From: Ignatzschineria ureiclastica
GTDB taxonomy: Bacteria > Pseudomonadota > Gammaproteobacteria > Cardiobacteriales > Wohlfahrtiimonadaceae
Assembly: GCF_003121845.1 (NCBI RefSeq)
Contig: NZ_QEWQ01000004.1
Location: forward strand, 350,944 to 414,943
Length of the DNA: 64,000 nt
Direction: 5' to 3'
Below are positions 1 to 9,174 of the stretch, in pieces (position 1 is the first letter of the stretch; the number at the start of each line of letters is the position of its first letter). A program made the translations under genes and the position numbers. The notes beneath the pieces were generated by a model that saw only the letters and a program-made list of their open reading frames with translations, made no database searches and was not told the origin of the DNA.

Positions 1-1835
1 TCAAATACGCCATCATAACCTTTACGGAACATCGTACCATCGACTTTAGCAACCGCTTCTGCAATTTCGTGGTTGCTTGGCCAGATATCTTTCAAGAAAA
101 CATCGTTACCATCTCTATCTTTTGCGATAGGATCTTTCGCAATATCGATACGAGTTGTACCGGCGATTGCAAATGCTACTACTAATGGTGGAGATGCAAT
201 CCAGTTTGTTTTGATTTGAGGATGAATTCGACCTTCGAAGTTACGGTTACCCGAGATAACAGCAGCCATTGTAAAGTCGTTATTATCGATTGCTTCACCC
301 ACTTCTGTGATTAACGGACCTGAGTTACCGATACATGCAGTACAACCATAACCTGTTAAGTTAAAGCCTACTTCGTCAAGATATTTCGTTAACCCTGCTT
401 TATCTAGGTATTCACTCACAACTTTTGATCCAGGTGCTAATGAAGTTTTTACCCATGGTTTACGAGTAAGCCCTAATTTCGCCGCTTTCTCTGCGACTAA
501 ACCTGCGGCCATCATCACGCTTGGATTTGAAGTATTCGTACAAGAAGTGATTGCCGCAAATACGACATCCCCTTGATTTAAGGTTACTTCTTCACCATTA
601 ACATAGATATCTGCGGCTTTAGAGAGATCTTCGTTATTATCTGCAACAAATTTCTCAAATGCACCTTTTAAGTTAGGAAGTGTCACACGATCTTGAGGAC
701 GTTTTGGACCTGCCATACTTGGTTCAACCGTACTTAAATCGAGCTCTAATGTATCTGTAAATACAGGTTCATCACCAGCATTTCCCCAGAAACCTTGCTC
801 TTTTGCATACGCTTCTGTGCGTGCAATTACTTCTGCATCACGACCCGTTAAACGCATATAGTTCAATGTGATCTCATCTACAGGGAAGAAACCAACAGTT
901 GCCCCATATTCTGGTGCCATATTAGAAATAGTCGCTCTATCTGCTAATGGTAACTCTTGTAGACCATCACCGTAATATTCTACGAATTTACCTACAACGC
1001 CTTTCTTACGAAGCATCTCTACAATCGTCAATACTAAGTCTGTTGCAGTCACACCTTCTTTGAGCTTACCTGTCAGTTTGAAACCAACAACTTCGGGAAT
1101 AACCATTGAAATGGGTTGACCTAAAATCGCTGCTTCCGCTTCGATACCGCCTACACCCCAAGCTAATACAGAAAGACCATTCACCATGGGTGTATGTGAG
1201 TCTGTACCCACACAAGTATCCGGCATAATCCAAGTTTTACCATCTTTCTCATTCACCCATGCAACTTGTGAAAGATACTCAAGATTTACCTGATGACAGA
1301 TCCCTGTTCCTGGTGGCACTACGCGGAAGTTATCAAAGGCATTTTGACCCCATTTAAGGAATTCATAACGCTCACCATTACGAGACATCTCTAATTTCAC
1401 ATTCTCATCAAATGCTGAGTCTGTCCCAAATTTATCAATCATCACTGAATGGTCAATAACAAGATCAACAGGTGCTAATGGGTTGATATGTTTCGCATCG
1501 CCACCCGCTTTCACCATTGCATCACGCATTGCTGCTAAGTCTACAACCGCAGGAACGCCGGTAAAGTCTTGCATCAACACACGCGCCGGACGATATTGAA
1601 TTTCACGTTTAGACGAACGGTTTTTAGCCCACTCACCAATCGCAGCAATATCATCAGCATTAACGGTCACATTATCTTCAAAACGCAATAAGTTCTCGAG
1701 AAGTACTTTCATTGATTTAGGTAATCTAGAAAGATCGCCGAGTTTCTCTTCTGCCTTTTTGATTGAGTGGTAATGATACTCTTTACCACCTACATTCAAG
1801 GTAGAGAGCGTATTTAATGAGTTTACTTTACTCAT
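1..1835 (-). CDS. acnA: aconitate hydratase AcnA, 5' part (runs off the window)
   Basis: Aconitase of the TCA cycle, interconverting citrate and isocitrate with a [4Fe-4S] cluster. The reading frame is open from an ATG at 1835 to the window edge, about 611 codons. The AcnA/IRP-type family is near 890 residues, so roughly the last 280 (the swivel domain) lie outside. Visible family segments include the PDTCVGTDSHTPMVNGL stretch, the GVGGIEAEAA stretch and the GYGCTACIGNSGPL cluster-ligand region. The start is supported by GGAGG 7 nt upstream. The family call is very secure; only the 3' end is unseen. Confidence 0.96.
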   Translation of the reverse strand, partial: MSKVNSLNTLSTLNVGGKEYHYHSIKKAEEKLGDLSRLPKSMKVLLENLLRFEDNVTVNADDIAAIGEWAKNRSSKREIQYRPARVLMQDFTGVPAVVDLAAMRDAMVKAGGDAKHINPLAPVDLVIDHSVMIDKFGTDSAFDENVKLEMSRNGERYEFLKWGQNAFDNFRVVPPGTGICHQVNLEYLSQVAWVNEKDGKTWIMPDTCVGTDSHTPMVNGLSVLAWGVGGIEAEAAILGQPISMVIPEVVGFKLTGKLKEGVTATDLVLTIVEMLRKKGVVGKFVEYYGDGLQELPLADRATISNMAPEYGATVGFFPVDEITLNYMRLTGRDAEVIARTEAYAKEQGFWGNAGDEPVFTDTLELDLSTVEPSMAGPKRPQDRVTLPNLKGAFEKFVADNNEDLSKAADIYVNGEEVTLNQGDVVFAAITSCTNTSNPSVMMAAGLVAEKAAKLGLTRKPWVKTSLAPGSKVVSEYLDKAGLTKYLDEVGFNLTGYGCTACIGNSGPLITEVGEAIDNNDFTMAAVISGNRNFEGRIHPQIKTNWIASPPLVVAFAIAGTTRIDIAKDPIAKDRDGNDVFLKDIWPSNHEIAEAVAKVDGTMFRKGYDGVF

Positions 1836-2002
1836 AATTAACCTCCAAAGTTTAAAAAAATAGTCTGCTTGTAAATTTTTTTATAGGTATTATTCATGGC
1901 TTTTTCTTATTATTATTCGCCACAACCAATATATCTCGCCCATAATAGCAAGAAACAATCACAAAATGAAATTGTAAAAAAATTTTCAGCTATTTTAAGA
2001 GG

Positions 2003-2467
2003 TTACTTTATCTCATCAAGTAAACTTAACATTTCAACCACGCCTAGTGCAGCAGAAAAGCCATTATTACCAGCTTTCGTTCCCGCACGCTCTAGTGCTT
2101 GCTCAATACTATCTACCGTTAAAACACCAAACATCACAGGCTTACCTGTTTCAAGCCCAATTTTGCTAATGCCTTTTGCAGCTTCTCCTGCCACAAAATC
2201 AAAGTGTGCAGTTGCACCACGAATCACTGCACCTAAGCAGATCACCGCATCAATATCCGCTTTTTCTGCAAACTTTTTAGCAACTAAAGGAATTTCATAA
2301 GCACCCGGTACCCAAGCAAGTGTAATATCTTCTTCTTTGATTCCACTACGTAGCAATCCATCTTTAGCGCCTTCGATTAATTGCTTTGTAATCAAACTAT
2401 TAAAACGACCTGCTACTAATGCGATTTTTTTACCTTTAACTGATAATTGACCTTCTAATACTCTCAT
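2003..2467 (-). CDS. ribH: 6,7-dimethyl-8-ribityllumazine synthase RibH
   Basis: Condenses 5-amino-6-ribitylaminouracil with 3,4-dihydroxy-2-butanone 4-phosphate, the penultimate step of riboflavin synthesis. It is 154 aa, the normal family length. The active-site pieces are in place: F22-N23, PGAYEIP (54-60), GAVIRGATAHFDFV (79-92, with catalytic-region H88), GVLTVDS and the phosphate-binding R127. AAGGAG precedes the ATG at 2467. It is the last gene of the riboswitch-controlled rib operon, 178 nt after ribBA. The antisense frame over it (1896-2300) is a shadow. Confidence 0.97.
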   Translation of the reverse strand: MRVLEGQLSVKGKKIALVAGRFNSLITKQLIEGAKDGLLRSGIKEEDITLAWVPGAYEIPLVAKKFAEKADIDAVICLGAVIRGATAHFDFVAGEAAKGISKIGLETGKPVMFGVLTVDSIEQALERAGTKAGNNGFSAALGVVEMLSLLDEIK

Positions 2468-2645
2468 TTTCTACTCCTTACTTATCAATAAATTAAATAA
2501 TATACTTATAAAATATGCTAATGAAATATGCTTTTAATTTTAATCTTGGATTCTTGGATTCTTATATCTAGCTTTAAATTTATAAAATGATCTTGCTAAG
2601 ATGTTCGTTCCATAAATTGTACTAACCTATCAATCCTTATAGTCT

Positions 2646-3866
2646 CTATAGCTGGTGCCCCATTTGATCTCGCTTAATATTGAGATAATCACGATTAGCC
2701 TCAGTCTCAAAGCGTGGCGTTCCTTGTTCAATCACTTCAATCCCGGCAACGCGCATCGCCGCAATCTTATCAGGATTGTTGGTTAACAGCTCCACTTTAT
2801 TGACATCAAAAAATTTCAAAATTTGCGCCGCTTCATCATAGGTGCGTTCATCAGCACCATGACCGAGCATCTTATTTGCTTCAATCGTATTATAGCCTTC
2901 ATCCTGCAACTGATAAGCTTTTAACTTCTCAACAATACCAATGCCACGCCCTTCTTGACGTAGATAGAGCAAAATACCATTCTTAGCTTTAGCGGTTTCT
3001 TGTAGCCCATACTGCAATTGCGCGTGACAATCACATTTCACAGAAGAGAAGACATCGCCGGTTAAACATTCTGAGTGAATACGAACTGTTGCAGACGCTT
3101 TACTATCTCTTCCTTTATTCAAGAGAGCAATATGCGGCTCTCCCCCATTTTTATTAGGAAAGGCGTAAATCAGGAAATCTCCAAATTCTGTAGGTAATGT
3201 GGATTGGCTAAGTGGCAACAAAGCCTCCATCTGCTCTTGCATCTGCCGATAGTTGACCAAATCTTGAATGGTAATAAGGGGTAATTGATGCGTTTTAGCA
3301 TAAGGAATTAGATCACTCTCACGCGCCATCTCTCCATTCTCTTTCAGAATTTCACAAATCACAGCGGCAGGCTTAAACCCTGCTAATGTCACTAAATCGA
3401 TCGCCGCTTCTGTATGACCTCGACGTACTAATACACCGCCATCTTTAGCGATTAGCGGGAAAATGTGTCCCGGACGATTAAAATCTTCTGGTTTTTTCGA
3501 CTCATCGGCTAAAGCATTTAAGGTTTCTGCACGTTCAAAAGCAGAAATGCCGGTATGTGTTGTCGCTAAATCTACAGACACCGTAAAGGCTGTTTTAAAC
3601 GGATCTTTATTATCCACAATCATAGGGGCTAATCCTAACCGATCGGCATACGCTTTCGAGATTGGTGCACAGACTAAACCACCCGCTTTATGAATCATAA
3701 AATTGATATCTTGAGGTGTCGCTAATTCTGCCGGCATAATGAGATCCCCTTCATTCTCCCGAGAAGCATCATCAGTGACAATAATCATGCCACCTTGTTG
3801 CATAAAAGCGAGCGCTCGGCGGACTTTCTCAATTGAACCATATTCTGGGATTTGCTTATCCATCAT
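2646..3866 (-). CDS. ribBA: bifunctional DHBP synthase / GTP cyclohydrolase II RibBA
   Basis: 406-aa fusion. The N-terminal half makes 3,4-dihydroxy-2-butanone 4-phosphate from ribulose 5-phosphate and shows RENEGDL (36-42), RPGHIFPL (131-138) and RRGHTEAAIDL (148-158). The C-terminal half is GTP cyclohydrolase II, with zinc ligands C267, C278 and C280 in SECLTGDVFSSVKCDC, plus YLRQEGRGIG (301-310) and NTIEANKMLGHGADERTY. Both active sites look intact, unlike the RibBA versions in some proteobacteria whose second domain has degraded. The start is M1 or M2, with AAGGAACAG just upstream. Second-to-last gene of the rib operon. Confidence 0.96.
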   Translation of the reverse strand: MMDKQIPEYGSIEKVRRALAFMQQGGMIIVTDDASRENEGDLIMPAELATPQDINFMIHKAGGLVCAPISKAYADRLGLAPMIVDNKDPFKTAFTVSVDLATTHTGISAFERAETLNALADESKKPEDFNRPGHIFPLIAKDGGVLVRRGHTEAAIDLVTLAGFKPAAVICEILKENGEMARESDLIPYAKTHQLPLITIQDLVNYRQMQEQMEALLPLSQSTLPTEFGDFLIYAFPNKNGGEPHIALLNKGRDSKASATVRIHSECLTGDVFSSVKCDCHAQLQYGLQETAKAKNGILLYLRQEGRGIGIVEKLKAYQLQDEGYNTIEANKMLGHGADERTYDEAAQILKFFDVNKVELLTNNPDKIAAMRVAGIEVIEQGTPRFETEANRDYLNIKRDQMGHQL

Positions 3867-3917
3867 CTGTTCCTTGTAATAAATATGTTAAGTGATTTTG
3901 AATCTGTTTTTTATAGG

Positions 3918-4550
3918 CTAATAGCCCCAATGGGATAGAGTCTGATAATTGAGCTGACTACGCTCCGCTTGATGCTGCGCTTTAATATATTTTCCGACAA
4001 GATCAAACTCGATATTGACATAGCCCCCAATCTTTAACTCTGCCAGATTGGTTTCAGCAAAGGTATGAGGGATAATGCCCACTTTAAATTCTCGCTCAGC
4101 AACACTAATCAACGTTAAGCTAATTCCATCAATAGCAATAGAGCCCTTTGGAATCAGTAATCCTTCATGAGCATTTTGTAGTACAAAAGTGAGTTCATGA
4201 ATATCCCCTAAATCATCAATCCGACTCAATTTTGCCTCACCATCAATATGACCGCTCACCATATGTCCACCTAAACGATCACCTACCCGAAGTGCGCGCT
4301 CAAGATTAACTTTTGTTCCCCGTTGATAACGATGAAATCCTGTACGTTTAATGGTCTCCGGCATTAAATCCGCTTGAAATGAGTGATTATCAAATTGTGT
4401 CACAGTGAGGCAAACACCATTTACCGCAATACTATCACCGAGCTTGACATCTTCTAGTACTTTACTTGCTCTGAAAGTCAAATAAGAACGATGTTGCTGA
4501 TGATTGATTTGGGTAATTTCGCCCCGTTCTTCAATAATTCCGGTAAACAT
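3918..4550 (-). CDS. ribE: riboflavin synthase alpha chain RibE
   Basis: Dismutates two lumazine molecules to riboflavin. It begins with the conserved MFTGIIEERGEI and carries the two lumazine-binding repeats of the family (residues ~1-95 and ~98-190), including VNGVCLTV and IDGISLTL. An upstream in-frame start exists at 4583, but the MFTGII start at 4550 has AGGAG 8 nt upstream and matches the family N-terminus. Only 2 nt separate it from the ribD stop, implying translational coupling. Confidence 0.96.
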   Translation of the reverse strand: MFTGIIEERGEITQINHQQHRSYLTFRASKVLEDVKLGDSIAVNGVCLTVTQFDNHSFQADLMPETIKRTGFHRYQRGTKVNLERALRVGDRLGGHMVSGHIDGEAKLSRIDDLGDIHELTFVLQNAHEGLLIPKGSIAIDGISLTLISVAEREFKVGIIPHTFAETNLAELKIGGYVNIEFDLVGKYIKAQHQAERSQLNYQTLSHWGY

Positions 4551-4552
4551 CT

Positions 4553-5722
4553 TTATGACTCCTTTGTAACTATATTGGTACAATTATTTGGGCCTTGATT
4601 TTTTGCAATCATTAAAACGGACTCACCACAATGGCAGGTTTCCGTAATCTCTAATCTTGGTGCTTTCTCTAATACTGTAACGGGACTATTTCGCCATAAC
4701 TCAAGCGCATTCGGATTCCCAATTAAGCGAGGCCCATAAAATAGTAGATACTCATCCACTAGATTAGCTGAAATAAAAGCATCGTAAATTTGCGCGCCAC
4801 CTTCAATAAAGAGGCTCATCACACCTTGAGCATAGAGCGCGGCAAGCAATGTTTGTGGTTGGGTATCTGTTAATGAAATAAGCTTAATGCCCTGAGCACG
4901 CAATAAGGTTTGTAATTCGCTTTCTGGCGGATAATGTTGATCAAAGAAGATCCAGCTAGGCGCAAGTCCTGTATCAAAAAATGCATAGGTTCGGATCATC
5001 TCGGAAGTGATCCCTGCAAAATTATTCAATAACAGAATGCGTATCGGCGCTTTTGTCTCAAAGCCATAACGTACAGTCAATGAGGGATTATCCGCGAGCA
5101 AAGTCCCTTTACCTATTAAAATGGCATCGTGTAATCCTCGATAATAGTGCGCTTTTTTACGGGCCTCACTGCCGGTAATCCATTGTGAATCCCCGGTCTG
5201 TGTTGCCAATTTACCATCTAAACTGAGCGCCGCTTTCAATGTGACAAACGTCCGTTTCTGTAATTGATTACAGATAAAAATTTCCAGAAGTGCTTGCCCC
5301 TGTTCCACTGCAAGATTAGTTTCGACCTCAATCCCGGCATTTCGTAAAATCTGATGACCTTGACCGGCGACTTTGGGATTCGGATCTTCCATTGCCGTCA
5401 CGACACGTGTAATACCATTTCGTAGAATAAGATCAGTACAGGCGGGCGTTTTTCCGGTAAAACAACAAGGCTCAAGGGTCACATAAAGCGTTGCACCAGA
5501 AACATCATATCCTTGTGCTTGCGCATCCTTAACAGCATTCACTTCTGCGTGCGCTTCTCCCGCGCGCTGATGATAACCTCGACCAATGATCTCGCCCTCT
5601 TTTACAAGTATGGCACCCACATACGGATTAGGTGATACGGCGCCATATCCTTGCTGAGCAAGCTCAAAAGCCATTTGCAGATAATCTTGATCTTGTTCTT
5701 TAGACAATTTTTCTTTCAACAA
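4553..5722 (-). CDS. ribD: bifunctional diaminohydroxyphosphoribosylaminopyrimidine deaminase / reductase RibD
   Basis: First gene of the rib operon; performs the deaminase and reductase steps after GTP cyclohydrolase. The N-terminal cytidine-deaminase-like domain has HAEVNAV and the zinc cysteines in PCCFTGKTPAC. The C-terminal reductase domain has SLDGKLAT and GDSQWITG, with FIEGGAQIYDAF further on. No ATG sits at the expected N-terminus. The frame can begin with TTG at 5749, 5722, 5719 or 5707; ATG at 5671 would cut conserved residues. I chose TTG 5722 because a GGGGGU stretch lies 7 nt upstream, but that stretch forms part of the terminator stem at 5725-5757. Start uncertain, function secure. 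Confidence 0.93.
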   Translation of the reverse strand: MLKEKLSKEQDQDYLQMAFELAQQGYGAVSPNPYVGAILVKEGEIIGRGYHQRAGEAHAEVNAVKDAQAQGYDVSGATLYVTLEPCCFTGKTPACTDLILRNGITRVVTAMEDPNPKVAGQGHQILRNAGIEVETNLAVEQGQALLEIFICNQLQKRTFVTLKAALSLDGKLATQTGDSQWITGSEARKKAHYYRGLHDAILIGKGTLLADNPSLTVRYGFETKAPIRILLLNNFAGITSEMIRTYAFFDTGLAPSWIFFDQHYPPESELQTLLRAQGIKLISLTDTQPQTLLAALYAQGVMSLFIEGGAQIYDAFISANLVDEYLLFYGPRLIGNPNALELWRNSPVTVLEKAPRLEITETCHCGESVLMIAKNQGPNNCTNIVTKES

Positions 5723-5724
5723 TG

Positions 5725-5757
5725 AAAAACCCCCATCGCATTTTATCAATGAGGGTT
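5725..5757 (-). terminator. riboswitch expression-platform hairpin at the ribD start
   Basis: On the minus strand AACCCUCAU (5757-5749) pairs with AUGGGGGUU (5736-5728) through nine pairs including one G-U, with a 12-nt loop, followed by a U run. It has the form of an intrinsic terminator. Its 3' arm also contains the only Shine-Dalgarno-like stretch (GGGGGU) before the candidate TTG starts of ribD, so it could both stop transcription and hide the ribosome site. Structure seen by eye; regulatory role inferred. Confidence 0.75.
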
Positions 5758-6016
5758 GATGTTCGTTATAAATCGTCTGCTACAAAGACCCCGGATTATG
5801 TTTGCCTAATTTGAATATCGTATTCTTACACTCCGTTAGTAACAATGTACATACGATATACCACCTAAGTTCGCTCAGTGCTAAATTTCAAGCAAAACAT
5901 AAAGGTTACTATTAATAACCCAACTGAATCTTTTTGTTTTCAATGAATTGAGTGGTGAGTCTCATTCTGAATAAACAGATGACTCAGCCAATAACCCATC
6001 AAAAAGCTACTGCCGA

Positions 6017-6160
6017 TTTATCTTTTACCATCCAGACTATACTGTCGGTCTTGGAATTACACCAAGTCAGCTTACGCTCGCGGACTATCACCGCCGGTCG
6101 GGAATAATGATCACTACACATATGATATGTAGCAATAATGCACCCTGCCCCAAAGATAAA
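6017..6160 (-). promoter_or_regulatory. FMN riboswitch (RFN element)
   Basis: Reading the minus strand, the conserved RFN blocks appear in order: CUUUGGGGCAGGGUG, UUCCCGACCGGCGGU, AGUCCGCGAGC, and GACAGUAUAGUCUGGAUGG. P1 closes between UUUAUCUUU (6160-6152) and AAAAGAUAAA (6026-6017). The element senses FMN and turns off riboflavin genes. It lies upstream of ribD on the same strand. A leader of about 260 nt (5758-6016) separates the aptamer from the terminator hairpin; it contains smaller hairpins and presumably the alternative pairing, which I could not assign. Confidence 0.95.
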
Positions 6161-6293
6161 TATTAATTTGTAAAATAATGAAACTGAAAAGCTTTCTTAA
6201 AAACGTTTAGTTTAGAAATAATCTTGGTCTCAATTCACGACTATGAACAAAACTATTTCAAACAATGATTATTACTATACCCCTTCTGGCTAC

Positions 6294-6322
6294 AAAAAAA
6301 AAGGGGGATATCACTATCCCCC
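6294..6322 (-). terminator. intrinsic terminator of the hdeD-like gene
   Basis: GGGGGATA / TATCCCCC, an eight-pair stem with a 4-nt loop, followed on the minus strand by nine U residues. It lies 48 nt after the stop of the minus-strand HdeD-like gene, and upstream of the FMN riboswitch, so it insulates the rib operon. Confidence 0.9.
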
Positions 6323-6369
6323 TATATTCTTATGATCTTGTTACGATCTTTATTAAGCCTTTTCTCAGA

Positions 6370-6909
6370 TTAAGCTCTAAAACGGCGAATTGCAAAACCA
6401 AAGTAGAGACTATAGAGACCTGCAATCAGTGCTGAAATCCCTAATAACGTTGTGATGAAGATAATTCCACCAACAGGTGAATAAGGAATAGCTAAACCCA
6501 CGATTAAACCTAAAACACCAATAATGAGCGTTAACCACCATGAAGGTACGCCCAATTTTTTAAGGCTAAATGAGAAAGAGATCGCTGAAATTCCGTAGAA
6601 AATTAACCAGAACATAATAAGGAAAATGAGCATCATTTCAGGTAAGCCTTCATTGGCATTTTTAATGATATAGCCCCCGATAAAGACTTGTAAGATTCCC
6701 ATTGCGAGATTAAATCCCCAACCGTGAACATTGCGGTTCGTTAATGCATAGAATATTTCAAAGAAACCGGTAACGAAGAAAAATGCCACCATGAATTGCG
6801 CTAATACAACAAAACTCACGAATGGTCTAAAAAATAGAAAACCGCTTAATACGACATACAGTACGCCGATTAAGACCCATATCCACCAATTTTTAATTGC
6901 ACGATCCAT
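6370..6909 (-). CDS. HdeD family membrane protein
   Basis: 179-aa integral membrane protein, with about six hydrophobic segments covering most of the length (near 9-27, 30-52, 66-83, 90-112, 121-143, 147-171). The pattern, the LSGFLFF and LGLIVGLAI-type segments and the length match the DUF308/HdeD family, which in E. coli is linked to acid resistance; the biochemical role is not established. AGAGG lies upstream of the ATG. It is a single-gene unit closed by the strong terminator at 6294-6322. Confidence 0.85.
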   Translation of the reverse strand: MDRAIKNWWIWVLIGVLYVVLSGFLFFRPFVSFVVLAQFMVAFFFVTGFFEIFYALTNRNVHGWGFNLAMGILQVFIGGYIIKNANEGLPEMMLIFLIMFWLIFYGISAISFSFSLKKLGVPSWWLTLIIGVLGLIVGLAIPYSPVGGIIFITTLLGISALIAGLYSLYFGFAIRRFRA

Positions 6910-7141
6910 AATATTGATTACCTCTTTATAGTTAATAACATCATTAAGTTACGACTTATTTGTAAAATATAATCAACAACAATAGTTTAGTTATCATTTA
7001 CCTACTAATTACTTGTCACAATAACTTTTCAACTATCAACTTGTTAATTGAATTATATCAATAAATTAGTAAGTGATGCAGGAATATTGTTAGCCATATA
7101 TACTCTGTTATGGTCATTATCATAAAGTTGAAGGGACTTAA

Positions 7142-7204
7142 ATGACTGAGCCTATTTTTTGGATCAATATTCTGTTATCAATAAATAATTACTTATCTAT
7201 CTGA
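7142..7204 (+). CDS. possible 20-aa hydrophobic micro-ORF
   Basis: An ATG at 7142 is preceded by AAGGGA at about 5 nt and opens a 20-codon frame reading MTEPIFWINILLSINNYLSI, which is mostly hydrophobic and could span a membrane once. It ends 5 nt before the stop of the convergent methyltransferase gene. The rest of 6910-7141 is AT-rich intergenic DNA without other recognisable elements. Such short frames occur by chance, so this is only a candidate. Confidence 0.25.
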   Translation: MTEPIFWINILLSINNYLSI

Positions 7205-7209
7205 TTACG

Positions 7210-7824
7210 TTACTTTACAATTTTAATAGCAAATTGAATAACATGGCAACGACCTTGATGCAGATCTCCCTCAGCCCGTTCCACTTCCCCCATAAAGAGA
7301 TGTTGAACATGATCTTCTTTAAAAATCTCGAGAAAAAGCGCAGGATCATAAAGATAGTCGATATTTCGAGGGCCACCACTTCGATAAGGCAACTGCGCTT
7401 CTGAATAGACTTCACCAAAGAGATATCCCCCCGGTTTTAAGGATTGTCGAATTCCTTGAAAAACTTGTCGTTGCATCTCTTTTGAAAAATGACCATAAAC
7501 ACACATCGCATAATCATACAAACTCGTTGGCCAACTGACATTGGTCAGATCCACCTCTTTGGTATAGATCGGTAATAATCCCTTACGCGCATCCACTTTT
7601 TGTAGTGCAACATCGGAATAATCCCACAGATCAATCTCAATTTTACGACCTGCTTGTAGTGCATCTTCTGCCACAAAGAAAGCATTACGCCCTTCCCCTT
7701 CAGCGATCGCTAGTAAGCGCCCTTCAGGCTTTATCACAGGCACAATTTCTTTAACAAAGGTATTCGCTTCTTTCCCATACAGATATTCCGCCCGTGCAAA
7801 ACGCGCATTCCAATCTGACTTCAT
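7210..7824 (-). CDS. class I SAM-dependent methyltransferase (TehB-like group)
   Basis: 204 aa. The N-terminus WNARFARAEYLYGKEANTF and the glycine-rich LLAIAEGEGRNAFFVA (~37-52, motif I) mark a small Rossmann-fold methyltransferase of the group often annotated as tellurite-resistance or SAM-dependent methyltransferase. Further motifs are DLWDYSD (~85), YDYAMCVYGHF (~122) and LKPGGYLFGE (~149). The substrate cannot be inferred. It stands alone between the HdeD-like and META-domain genes and converges with the micro-ORF. Confidence 0.8.
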   Translation of the reverse strand: MKSDWNARFARAEYLYGKEANTFVKEIVPVIKPEGRLLAIAEGEGRNAFFVAEDALQAGRKIEIDLWDYSDVALQKVDARKGLLPIYTKEVDLTNVSWPTSLYDYAMCVYGHFSKEMQRQVFQGIRQSLKPGGYLFGEVYSEAQLPYRSGGPRNIDYLYDPALFLEIFKEDHVQHLFMGEVERAEGDLHQGRCHVIQFAIKIVK

Positions 7825-8050
7825 ATTCTCTCCTCTTCTGATTCTTGCGATGATTACGCGATAAATAATAACACAGATCGAAAAAGAACATTTTCAGAAA
7901 GACAAAAAAGAAAGACTTACAAAAAAACTCAAAGAGCTTTATCGTAAGCCTTCTTCAGCATCGAGTATCCAACATTATTCAATCGCATTATCAACGATGA
8001 ATTGATGATATGCTCTTGATATGTCACTGATACATTATTGATTAACGAAA

Positions 8051-8509
8051 TTACATTTTATCCGCTAATTTAAATTCTAATACCGTTGACGGATTCGTCA
8101 AACGAAGATATTGCCCATTATTAGAGATTTCAACTTCCGCACCATTTCCTAATAACTCACTAATATCTGCATCTAAGCTATTTAATACCGGATCGGTACA
8201 GAGCATACGAGTCATCGCAATACCTGCTTTTGCCCGTAACATACCGCGCTCAGTTAAATCAACTTTACCTGAGTAACGGTTACACATTTGACCACTAATA
8301 AACATATCTTGTCCAAATGCAATTGTTGGTTTACCACTGCCTTTCTCGGCTTCAAATGGCTTACCATTGACCGATACAAGCTCATATTGATGATGTTGTA
8401 ATTCTTGAACAGTAGGAATTTTCGTGTCTAATTGGCTCATAGGACTTCCTTTGCTAGCACAAGCGGCAAGTACCGCTACCGATAACAATGTGAATAATAC
8501 TTTCTTCAT
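8051..8509 (-). CDS. META domain lipoprotein, HslJ-like
   Basis: 152 aa with a lipoprotein signal, MKKVLFTLLSVAVLAAC, the acylated cysteine being C17. The mature part is a single META domain: YELVSVNGKPF, PTIAFGQDMFISGQMCNRYSG, then MTRMLC. HslJ of E. coli belongs to this family (novobiocin resistance and heat-shock linked; biochemical role unclear). The two domain cysteines, in MCNRYSG and MLCTDP, could form a disulfide. Likely anchored in the outer membrane, since serine-like residues rather than Asp follow the cysteine. Confidence 0.85.
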   Translation of the reverse strand: MKKVLFTLLSVAVLAACASKGSPMSQLDTKIPTVQELQHHQYELVSVNGKPFEAEKGSGKPTIAFGQDMFISGQMCNRYSGKVDLTERGMLRAKAGIAMTRMLCTDPVLNSLDADISELLGNGAEVEISNNGQYLRLTNPSTVLEFKLADKM

Positions 8510-8601
8510 CTAATAAGTTCCTTTTATTTCCAATAAATTAGATATTAAAACGCCTTATTCTATAATTATGTTACCTAAAATAGCAATAAAATTAACAAGC
8601 A

Positions 8602-9036
8602 TTAATGCTTTTCTGTCGCCAAAATAATACTAGAAGCTTTTACCAACCCGAGAATATCTTTCCCTTTCTCAAGCCCCATTCCTTCTACACTTTCATTGGT
8701 AACGACTGCACAGAGCGTCAATCCTTTACTGGTTGTAAAATGGATTGTGCTATTCACGGCTCCTTCCATTACTGAAGTGATCGTGCCCTCAAATTGATTA
8801 CGTGCCGAAAACTGCCACTGACAATCAGGTGAAGCTAATACCACCCAAGGAGCCTTAATAATGGCCATTACTTTTGTACCAATAGCGATATCAAGGGTAC
8901 TACAACTCTGTTTTGTGATGACTGTGACTAACTCATCACCATTATCTAATGTTACGATTACCTCGTTGTTAACACTTCCCTCGAAGATCGCACTGACTTT
9001 ACCGACTAATTGATTACGAGCTGATACTTTTTGCAT
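8602..9036 (-). CDS. di-Mop (TOBE) molybdate-binding protein
   Basis: 144 aa made of two Mop/TOBE repeats. Each starts with (S)ARNQ(L/F)xG (residues ~5 and ~77) and carries the beta strands ending in VKASSIILA or IKAPWVVLA. This is the fold of molbindins and of the ModE C-terminal half, which bind oxyanions such as molybdate at subunit interfaces. There is no DNA-binding domain, so it is a storage or sensor protein and not a ModE repressor. It is divergent from the NarL-like regulator at 9408. No molybdate transporter or molybdoenzyme is in the window. Confidence 0.85.
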   Translation of the reverse strand: MQKVSARNQLVGKVSAIFEGSVNNEVIVTLDNGDELVTVITKQSCSTLDIAIGTKVMAIIKAPWVVLASPDCQWQFSARNQFEGTITSVMEGAVNSTIHFTTSKGLTLCAVVTNESVEGMGLEKGKDILGLVKASSIILATEKH

Positions 9037-9174
9037 TTGAAACTCCTTTAGAGTGTCATCAATACGACCTTCATAGCAGAATCACATTGATGAAATAAAA
9101 TAAATAGTTATTTAGTATAATACAAAATATTATTTTATAAAATATTTACAAATTTTTAATTTGCAATAGCTCTT

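Noticed and set aside
1896-2300. 134-aa plus-strand frame
   Set aside because: Antisense to ribH, which has intact catalytic motifs and a proper ribosome site.
8602-9036. ModE regulator
   Set aside because: The protein has only the two Mop/TOBE repeats and no winged-helix DNA-binding domain.
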